Assembly (NCBI GenBank): GCA_017388175.1
Contig: JAFOTD010000100.1
Span: 1-32,868, forward strand
Direction of reading: 5' to 3'
DNA length: 32,868 nt
Source of the DNA: Clostridia bacterium
GTDB lineage: Bacteria > Bacillota > Clostridia > Christensenellales > CAG-138
Shown: one piece after another, positions 1-6,313 of the stretch
How the letters are laid out: each line of letters starts with the position of its first letter
Numbering within the stretch: position 1 is the stretch's first letter
Notes under the pieces: model-generated
Seen by the model: the letters and a program-made list of their open reading frames with translations, nothing else
The model's database searches: none
Told to the model about the DNA's origin: nothing
Program-made: the position numbers and the translations under genes

Positions 1-1377
1 ACAATCAAAAGCCGCTTAAACTATGCGCGAAAGTCGATCAAGGAGGGCGTGAAGGCATTCGAGAAGCAGGGCGTCAAGCTGTACGGCGCATCGCCGATTC
101 CGTTCCTTACGTACTTCCTCGCAAAGTCCGCGGCGGGCGTTCCCGCGCCGATCGCAGCGGCGAGCATTACGGCAGCAGCAACGGCAACGGCAGCAACGGC
201 TACGGCGGCAACGGCAGCAACCGCAACAGCGGCAACGGCTGCAACAGCAACGGCGGCAACGGCGGCAACGGCTTCGTCCGGCATTGCGGCGTTCTTTGCG
301 AGTGCGGCGGGCAAGATCGCGGTCGCGGTCGCGATCGCGGCGGCACTGGGCGGCGTCGGAACCGGCATCGTCCTCGCAACGCAAAAGCCTGCGGAGCCCG
401 CAATCGTCATCGAAGAGACGGCGATCCCGTCCATTGCGTATACGCCGACCACGATCGCAACGCCTGAAGCGACGCCTGTTCCGACGCCTGTGTATGCGCC
501 TGTTCCGACGTCTGAACTCAAGGCGCCGGAAGAAACGCTTCAGGCGCTGACCGGCTTTTCTGAGGAAGAGTCGGTATACATATTGGACAGCCTTCGAACG
601 ATTCTTGCGGGCGAAAACGAGATCGACTATATCAACAATTCACCGGTTGCCGAGATATGGGAGATCCATTCGCTGCATGCATATGCGCCGAATGGAGAGA
701 AACATGAAAAGCCCGATCGTTATATTGCATTGGAGCTGCTTCCGTGCTACGGCGTGCGGCTGGAGGATGAAACGATCCTGCATGTCTACCTCTGGGAAGG
801 CGTTACGGAACACGATTGGATCATCTGCCGCGTTCTTCTCGTTTCTACCGGATCATTTCTGAAGGAGCCGAAATTGTCTGAGTGGAGCCTTGAATTACCG
901 CCGGAAGACGCGTTGGACGTGGAGGAGCGGCCGCAGGTTCACATCAGGATGAAATGCGAGGACAACGCCTTTCATATTGATCCGAATACCGATGATTATG
1001 ACGTGCACAATTACGGTGTGTTTTCACACGGCATGACCGATCATTACACTGCAAACATCGTGGAAATAAATAGGGATTGGCAGCTGCTGGGTGAATATGA
1101 CTCCGTCGACGGTTTCACGGATAAAACGGAAGGAGATTGGCAGGTATTCTATAAATACGAATGGGACGAGGGAACCGGAAAGTACACGGTTTGGGTGAAA
1201 GAACATTACTACGTCATGCACTTTATCTTCTATACTGCATGGTCGGATTGGGAGGACGGCACCGAACCGCGTTACAGTCCGTTCTACTATTTTCCTGGAG
1301 TCGACGGCGAAGTGCAGTATCAGCCTAGCTTTGCCGTGCAGACGGAGAACCGAACGTGGTATCGGTATCTGCAGTGA
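1..1377 (+). CDS. Sigma-70 family factor C-terminus with Ala/Thr repeat, membrane helix and extracytoplasmic domain (5' partial)
   Basis: The frame is open from base 1, so the gene starts before the window; a GTG at 49 is in frame but internal. The first visible residues (TIKSRLNYARKSIKEGVKAF) resemble the end of the region 4 DNA-binding helix of ECF-type sigma factors, and the following KLYGASPIPFLTYFLA resembles the post-region-4 stretch of clostridial sigma factors with C-terminal extensions. Next come 35 residues of only Ala and Thr (codons 169-273), one hydrophobic helix (about 313-381), a Pro/Thr-rich linker (about 430-510) and some 290 residues rich in acidic and aromatic residues that I do not recognise. 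Inferred topology: sigma domain in the cytoplasm, C-terminus outside. No domain of known function is identified in the outer part. The gene converges on the ddl-murF operon. The sigma assignment rests on about 25 residues and on family resemblance. Confidence 0.72.
   Translation, partial: TIKSRLNYARKSIKEGVKAFEKQGVKLYGASPIPFLTYFLAKSAAGVPAPIAAASITAAATATAATATAATAATATAATAATATAATAATASSGIAAFFASAAGKIAVAVAIAAALGGVGTGIVLATQKPAEPAIVIEETAIPSIAYTPTTIATPEATPVPTPVYAPVPTSELKAPEETLQALTGFSEEESVYILDSLRTILAGENEIDYINNSPVAEIWEIHSLHAYAPNGEKHEKPDRYIALELLPCYGVRLEDETILHVYLWEGVTEHDWIICRVLLVSTGSFLKEPKLSEWSLELPPEDALDVEERPQVHIRMKCEDNAFHIDPNTDDYDVHNYGVFSHGMTDHYTANIVEINRDWQLLGEYDSVDGFTDKTEGDWQVFYKYEWDEGTGKYTVWVKEHYYVMHFIFYTAWSDWEDGTEPRYSPFYYFPGVDGEVQYQPSFAVQTENRTWYRYLQ
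193..264 (+). repeat. Three imperfect 24-bp tandem units encoding Ala/Thr octads
   Basis: Units at 193-216, 217-240 and 241-264 each encode ATATAATA; a partial fourth unit (265-273) and an Ala/Thr lead-in (169-192) flank them. The copies differ mostly at third codon positions. The repeat length is a multiple of three, so gain or loss of a unit would lengthen or shorten the linker without breaking the frame. Confidence 0.85.
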
Positions 1378-1428
1378 ACCTTGCGGAGAGTATGATCTGC
1401 TGCATGACAGAAACCGAATAGCGGCTAT

Positions 1429-1457
1429 AAAAAGGAGCCCTGCAAACGCGGGGCTCC
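1429..1457 (-). terminator. Rho-independent terminator of the ddl-murF operon
   Basis: A perfect 7-bp GC-rich stem (GGAGCCC at 1434-1440 with GGGCTCC at 1451-1457) is followed, reading the minus strand, by TTTTT (1433-1429). It lies about 40 bases past the stop of the chimeric ORF. No T-run follows on the plus strand, so it serves the leftward operon. Confidence 0.8.
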
Positions 1458-1494
1458 CCGTGTGTAAGATGATTCGGTTCGGGAAACGGAAGGC

Positions 1495-2037
1495 TTAATT
1501 CGTCTTTGCGTTCTTTACGTTGGACCAGCCGTCGTAGTACGTCGTGCCTTCAAAGACGTGATAAGAGCGTACGCGCACGTAATACGTGGTCTTCGCCTTC
1601 AGACTCTTGATCGCGGTCTCATACGTCTTCTTGTCCGAAATCTTCACGGTCTTGACGTCCTTGGTGAACACGGAATCCGTGCCCTCACCGTCCCTGCCCG
1701 CCGCGGTGCGGTACGCTGAGAACTCCTCGGCGTACGCTGTGCAGCGATGCCCGCGGTATGAGACAACAGGGAAGCCGCCCGATTTGTCCGTCAGAATCTG
1801 CGGACATTCGTAGCCGAGCTTCCGGTACTCCTCGATCGTGCGCTGCCAGACGGCGATCTTCTCCGGAAAGGTGAAATCGTTGTCGGCAAGCTTCAGGACG
1901 ACCTTGACGCCTGCATCCGTTTCGACAAGAAAGGTCGTTCGAAAATCGCTGTCGCCATGGCTTGAATCGATCGTCTGCACGGCGATCGGAGCGGCGTTGA
2001 AGAACAGAGAGAATACGCGTTCGAATTCAGGATCCAT
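1495..2037 (-). CDS. Chimeric ORF: truncated phosphotransferase-like N-terminus joined to a fibronectin-III-like tail
   Basis: 180 aa. The start is ATG at 2037 with AAAGGAAA upstream, 13 bases past the murF stop; upstream in-frame codons lie inside murF. Residues 1 to about 115 resemble the beginning of the aminoglycoside phosphotransferase/choline kinase fold (VVLKLADNDFTFPEKIAVWQ, then GGFPVVSYRGHRCTAYAEEF), but the catalytic loop and metal-binding Asp that should follow are absent. From about residue 120 the sequence changes to a typical extracellular Fn3 C-terminus (KSLKAKTTYYVRVRSYH, then YYDGWSNVK), ending just before a terminator. There is no signal peptide, so an Fn3 tail would be misplaced. 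The simplest reading is a deletion or recombination that fused two genes near base 1680; an assembly join is the alternative. Kinase activity is not expected. Confidence 0.7.
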   Translation of the reverse strand: MDPEFERVFSLFFNAAPIAVQTIDSSHGDSDFRTTFLVETDAGVKVVLKLADNDFTFPEKIAVWQRTIEEYRKLGYECPQILTDKSGGFPVVSYRGHRCTAYAEEFSAYRTAAGRDGEGTDSVFTKDVKTVKISDKKTYETAIKSLKAKTTYYVRVRSYHVFEGTTYYDGWSNVKNAKTN

Positions 2038-2050
2038 AGCGCGTTTCCTT

Positions 2051-3373
2051 TTACAGTGCTTTGATCGCGTCCACGACAGTTTTAAGGTGCATGCCGAACG
2101 AGGCCTTGACGAGAATCGTGTCGCCGTCATTAAGGAGCGAGGGAAGCGCTTCGATCAGCGCGTCGGACGTCTCATAAGCGCCGAAAGGATCAAACGCGGC
2201 GTTTTTCGCAAGCGTCCCGACGGTCAGCATACAGTCGACGCCGCAGCGCTTCGCATACGCGCCGATGCGGGCATGGAACGACGGCGCGTTTTCGCCGAGC
2301 TCCAGCATGTCGCCGAAGATGCAGACCTTGCGGCCCTTTGCGGCCTTCAGCACGTCAAGCGCAGCCTCCATCGAGGTCGGGTTGCAGTTGTACGTGCCGT
2401 CGATGAGCGTGAACCGCTTCGTGCGGATCACGTCGGACCGCCCGGCGCCGGGCTGAAACGCGGAAAGTGCGGTCAGCACGGCGTCGTCCGGCACGTGCAG
2501 AAGCTGCGCGACCGTCAGCGCGGCGAGCGCGTTCTGCACCATATGCTTTCCCGCAACGTGAAGCGTCACAGGGAGGGATTTCCCGAACAACTCCGCGGTA
2601 AAGGAAACGCCCAGAAGTCCGTCTTCGACAAGGTTGACGGCGCGAACGTCGACGTCTTCGGAAAGACCGTAGGTGATCGCGTTCGGGATGGTGCGCAGAA
2701 GATCGTCGTCGCCGTTTGCTATGACGGTACCGTTCGGGCGCATATGATTGAGCATTTCGGTTTTGCCGCGAAAAATGCCTTCCCGCGAGCCGAAGAATTC
2801 GATGTGCGCTTCGCCGACGTTCGTAAACAGGCAGATCGTCGGCTCGGCGACGCGCGCGATGGCGTCGATCTCGCCGAAATGGTTCGTGCCGAGCTCCATC
2901 ACGGAGACCTCGTGCGCTTCGTTCAACTGCAGAACGGTTGTCGGAACGCCGGTCTGATTGTTGAGATTGCCGACGGTCGCATGCGTGCGGAACGTCGTTT
3001 CAAGGACGGCTTTGACCATTTCCTTGGTTGTCGTTTTGCCGACGCTGCCGGTGATGCAGACGACCGGCAGATCAAAGCGTTCGCGATGCAGTTTTGCGAC
3101 GTTCTGATAGGCGAGGACGGTGTTTTGGACGCGGATATGCGGATATGGAACGTCGGTGTCGGAAATGCTCAGGACAGCGCCCTTTGCCATCGCGTCCGGA
3201 ATGAAGCGATGCCCGTCGAATGTGCCTCCGCGGATCGCAACGTAACACATGCCGCGCGAGAGCATGCGTGTGTCGATGGTCAGCCCCTCTACGACGGGTT
3301 CGCCGAAACCGGCCGGCGCATACAGCGTGCCGCCCGTTGCGTTCAAGAGTTCCTGAATCGTAAAGCGTGCCAT
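2051..3373 (-). CDS. murF: UDP-N-acetylmuramoyl-tripeptide--D-alanyl-D-alanine ligase
   Basis: 440 aa, full length. MurF adds D-Ala-D-Ala to the UDP-MurNAc-tripeptide, the last cytoplasmic step of the peptidoglycan peptide. Visible features: N-terminal Mur ligase domain with the IDTR element (33-36), the ATP-binding GSVGKTTT loop (109-116), the central-domain ELGTNHFGEI stretch, and YNCNPTSMEAAL at the start of the C-terminal domain. The start is ATG at 3373, one base from the ddl stop, with no strong Shine-Dalgarno, which suggests translational coupling to ddl. The neighbouring ddl makes its D-Ala-D-Ala substrate. No key residue looks missing. Confidence 0.96.
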   Translation of the reverse strand: MARFTIQELLNATGGTLYAPAGFGEPVVEGLTIDTRMLSRGMCYVAIRGGTFDGHRFIPDAMAKGAVLSISDTDVPYPHIRVQNTVLAYQNVAKLHRERFDLPVVCITGSVGKTTTKEMVKAVLETTFRTHATVGNLNNQTGVPTTVLQLNEAHEVSVMELGTNHFGEIDAIARVAEPTICLFTNVGEAHIEFFGSREGIFRGKTEMLNHMRPNGTVIANGDDDLLRTIPNAITYGLSEDVDVRAVNLVEDGLLGVSFTAELFGKSLPVTLHVAGKHMVQNALAALTVAQLLHVPDDAVLTALSAFQPGAGRSDVIRTKRFTLIDGTYNCNPTSMEAALDVLKAAKGRKVCIFGDMLELGENAPSFHARIGAYAKRCGVDCMLTVGTLAKNAAFDPFGAYETSDALIEALPSLLNDGDTILVKASFGMHLKTVVDAIKAL

Positions 3374-3374
3374 A

Positions 3375-4403
3375 TTACTTATCAAGCGACATCGAAATGA
3401 TCGTGTCGCAGAGCTGTTCATAGGAATATCCGACGACTGCCGCTTCCTGCGGGAGCAGGGAGGTCGGCGTCATGCCGGGCAGCGTGTTGGCTTCAAGACA
3501 GTAAGCGTCGCCGGATTCTGTGAGCAGAAAGTCGACGCGTCCGTATACCGAAAGCCCCAAGAGCCGGAAAACCGCAAGCGCGATCGACTGAATGCGTTCG
3601 GTCGCCTCCGGGCTGATTTCGGCAGGGGTCACTTCGCGCGCCGCGCCGGCCTGATACTTGTTCCTGTAATCATAGAATCCGTGCAGCGGAATAATCTCGA
3701 TCGGAGGAAGCGCTATGTCGCCGAGCACGCCGCAGCTCAACTCGCGGCCTTTTACGTATTCCTCAACGAGAATGGAACGCTCCATTGAGAACGCAAGCTT
3801 CAGCGCATCATAGAGATCGCGCCGCTCTTTGACGATGGATACGCCGATAGATGAGCCGCCGTTGCAAGGCTTGACGACGCAGGGAAGGGGAAGCGATTCC
3901 GGATCAATCGCGTCGCCGGCGTGCAGCAGTGTGCCGCGCGGCGTCTTGATACCGGCTTGCAAAAAGAGCTGTTTGCTGATCCATTTGTCCATTGCGTTCC
4001 GGCAGCCTTCCGCGCCGGAACCGGTATAGCGAATGCCTCGTTCGTCAAAGAACGCCTGCAGTTTTCCGTTTTCGCCGCAGTCGCCGTGCAGTGCCATATA
4101 GACGATATCCGCCTGTTCGCAAAGCTCGGGCACATTCAAACCGATATAGTCGTTAAATCCCTCCTTGCGTGAAAGACGGAGCGAATCAAGGTCCGGTTCC
4201 GATTCCGAAACACGGTATGGGGGGAGCTTTTCCGCGCCGGCAAAGAGATCGGTTTTTCCGTCCCAATCGGGCAGACCAAAGAACAGGTCAACCAGAATCG
4301 CCTGATGCCCGAGAGAAAGCAATGCGTTTGCTGCCATGGTTCCGCTCGAGAACGAGACGTCGCGCTCGGGAGAGAGACCGCCTGCCAATACTACAATTTT
4401 CAT
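3375..4403 (-). CDS. ddl: D-alanine--D-alanine ligase
   Basis: 342 aa ATP-grasp enzyme that joins two D-alanines. The start is ATG at 4403 (MKIVVLAGGLSPERDVS, the usual opening), with GAGG 10 bases upstream; in-frame codons farther upstream encode nothing family-like. Motifs in order: HGDCGENGKLQ, KPCNGGSSIGVS (ATP binding), VEEYVKGRELSCGV, the omega-loop YDYRNKY, and the metal-binding EANTLPGMT. The Tyr in the omega loop is the form associated with D-Ala-D-Ala rather than D-Ala-D-lactate products, and no van-like genes are nearby. It is first in a leftward operon with murF and is driven by a good sigma-A-type promoter. Confidence 0.96.
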   Translation of the reverse strand: MKIVVLAGGLSPERDVSFSSGTMAANALLSLGHQAILVDLFFGLPDWDGKTDLFAGAEKLPPYRVSESEPDLDSLRLSRKEGFNDYIGLNVPELCEQADIVYMALHGDCGENGKLQAFFDERGIRYTGSGAEGCRNAMDKWISKQLFLQAGIKTPRGTLLHAGDAIDPESLPLPCVVKPCNGGSSIGVSIVKERRDLYDALKLAFSMERSILVEEYVKGRELSCGVLGDIALPPIEIIPLHGFYDYRNKYQAGAAREVTPAEISPEATERIQSIALAVFRLLGLSVYGRVDFLLTESGDAYCLEANTLPGMTPTSLLPQEAAVVGYSYEQLCDTIISMSLDK

Positions 4404-4557
4404 ATCAATACCTCGTTTCCATACTTTATACCATATTTTTCTCATTATGACAACCGAATCTTGCGTTTCGAAGCAAAAAACAGCAAAATCCGCGTAAACT
4501 GAACCGGATGCGCGTCGTTTCTCATAGTATTCCTGCGTGCTCCGGAAAGGCAAAAGC
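4404..4557. other. Divergent intergenic region between ddl and the M3 peptidase
   Basis: 154 bases separate two divergent operons. The ddl promoter is clear (4425-4453). For the rightward operon I find only a weak candidate, TTGCGT (4461-4466) and CAAAAT (4484-4489) spaced by 17. No ORF, RNA structure or obvious operator palindrome is visible. Confidence 0.5.
4425..4453 (-). promoter_or_regulatory. Sigma-A-type promoter for ddl-murF
   Basis: Reading the minus strand: -35 TTGTCA (4453-4448), a 17-base spacer, then -10 TATAAA (4430-4425) preceded by TGG, an extended -10. The -10 lies 21 bases before the ddl start codon, leaving a short leader that contains the Shine-Dalgarno. Confidence 0.75.
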
Positions 4558-6297
4558 ATGAAACGGTTTCTTTGTCTACTTTTGATCGTTGTATTATTCC
4601 TCGGGCCGACGGGGTGCACGGCGCTTTCGGTTCGCATCGCATCAGACTTTCTGCGGCTTGAACAGACCGAAGCGCAGCCGGAACGGGCGTTTCATACCGA
4701 ACTCCGTTTTTCCGAGCTTCCCGAATCCGGGATTGACGCATCGCTTGAAGCGGCGAGGACGAGGGAGCTTCTGTTCCGTATTCAAAAGGGCGAGCTTTCC
4801 GGGGAGCGCGCGCAACAGGCGCTCGATGCGAGATCGGAGGCGTATGAACGTCTGGAAACCGACGCTTCGATCGCGTACGTGCGTTATTGTCTGGACGTGA
4901 CGAACGAGGAAAACAGGAACGCATATGATGTGCTGATTGCGCGGATGAACGCAATCGAATGCAATCTTACGGACGCAGCGATCCTGCTGTCAAAGGACCC
5001 TGCGCTCTCGGACCGGTACGACGCCGAAACACGGGAGGCGCTGGAACGTGCCGATGCGCTTTCCGATTCCGCGATCCTTTCGCTGGCAGAACGGGAACGC
5101 GCGCTCGTCGGAAAATATGAGGCGTTGTCGGAAACACTGACGGTTTCCTATCTCGGCAAGGAATGGACGGGGGACCGGATCCTATCCGATCCGTCGCTGA
5201 CGGAGGAAGACTTCCTGACGCTGTACGAAACATATCTCGAGCGATTCAACCGGGAAGCGGGCGGGATTTTTCTGGATCTGATCGGCGTGCGGAATGAGAT
5301 CGCGAAGACGCTGGGGTTTGATTCGTATGTTGATTACCGGTATGCATGCTATGACCGCGATTATTCGCCGGAGAACGCAAAAATGCTTGCGGCATCTGTC
5401 AGAACATGGATTGTACCGGCTTTTACACAAATGCGGGAAGATTTTTATGCAGCGGTCGGGCAGGTTTACGGGATCGTGCTGGACCAGGAGACGACCATGC
5501 GGCGGATCGGAGAGGCAGTCGTGTCGATTCTGCCGGAACTGTCCGAACCGTGGACGTACATGATGTCGCATGAGATGTATGATCTCGGATCGGACACGAA
5601 GCGCATGCCGGGAAGCTTTACGACCTGGTTTCGCGCGTTCGGTGCGCCGTTTCTGTTCAGCGCATGGACGAACGGATTCGAGATGCCCTCGACGATTACG
5701 CACGAGTTCGGGCATTTTTCTTCCTATTTCTTAAACGGAGATGCGCTGAAGAACGGAAACTCGCTCGATCTTGCCGAAATTGACTCGCAGGGGCTTGAAC
5801 TGTTGAGCGTTTTGCGGTATGATACATTATATGGTGATTTGTCCGATGCAGCTCAAACCGTGCAGTTGTTCTATGCGTTGTACGCGTTGATTGACGGCTG
5901 TATGGAGGATGCATTTCAGCAGTTTGCATACGGACAGGACGGGATGACATTGGAACGGCTGAACGCCGAATACGGACGTCTCAGTGAGGCATACGGACTT
6001 TCTGCGCTCGGCATTGAGCCACGCTCGTGGACACAGATTCAGCACACGTTTCAATCCCCATTCTATTATATCAGTTATGCCGCAAGTATGTCCGCCGCTT
6101 TGGAACTGTATCTGAAAGGGAGAAGGGACCTTGATACGGCGCGGAACGCCTACCGCGCGATTCTGCTGCGCGATGGCGGCGCGCGGTTCCAGAAGACGCT
6201 GGCGATTGCGGGGCTATCGAATCCGTTTGAAGCGGAAACGATTCGGAAAACGGCGAACGAATTGGGGAGCGTCCGACGAAATAAAACGAACGAATGA
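4558..6297 (+). CDS. M3-family (oligoendopeptidase F-like) zinc metallopeptidase lipoprotein
   Basis: 579 aa. The start is ATG at 4558 (AAAGG eight bases upstream) and gives a lipoprotein signal MKRFLCLLLIVVLFLGPTGC with Cys20 as the acylated residue; a GTG 21 bases upstream would add charged residues before the signal. The rest is a helical M3-type protein with the zinc motif HEFGH at 382-386 and the third ligand probably E407 in AEIDSQGLE. The family normally degrades short peptides; most characterised members are cytosolic, so a surface-anchored form is less usual. It is first in a five-gene co-directional run of exported proteins, 16 bases before the next gene. Peptide substrate unknown; possibly nutrient or signalling peptides, or local wall/protein turnover (inference). 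Confidence 0.85.
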   Translation: MKRFLCLLLIVVLFLGPTGCTALSVRIASDFLRLEQTEAQPERAFHTELRFSELPESGIDASLEAARTRELLFRIQKGELSGERAQQALDARSEAYERLETDASIAYVRYCLDVTNEENRNAYDVLIARMNAIECNLTDAAILLSKDPALSDRYDAETREALERADALSDSAILSLAERERALVGKYEALSETLTVSYLGKEWTGDRILSDPSLTEEDFLTLYETYLERFNREAGGIFLDLIGVRNEIAKTLGFDSYVDYRYACYDRDYSPENAKMLAASVRTWIVPAFTQMREDFYAAVGQVYGIVLDQETTMRRIGEAVVSILPELSEPWTYMMSHEMYDLGSDTKRMPGSFTTWFRAFGAPFLFSAWTNGFEMPSTITHEFGHFSSYFLNGDALKNGNSLDLAEIDSQGLELLSVLRYDTLYGDLSDAAQTVQLFYALYALIDGCMEDAFQQFAYGQDGMTLERLNAEYGRLSEAYGLSALGIEPRSWTQIQHTFQSPFYYISYAASMSAALELYLKGRRDLDTARNAYRAILLRDGGARFQKTLAIAGLSNPFEAETIRKTANELGSVRRNKTNE

Positions 6298-6313
6298 GGA
6301 AGGACAACAAGAG

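Noticed and set aside
49..51. GTG as the start of the first gene
   Set aside because: The frame is open back to base 1 and the residues before the GTG continue a sigma region 4-like helix, so the real start is upstream of the window.
169..273. Possible CRISPR or regulatory repeat array
   Set aside because: Units are contiguous, without spacers, in frame and translate to Ala/Thr only, so it is a coding repeat.
1838..3400. Long plus-strand open frame of 520 codons opposite murF
   Set aside because: It is antisense to a complete, motif-rich murF, its translation is Arg/Asp/Val-rich without any domain, and it lacks a ribosome site. It is a by-product of GC-rich codon use.
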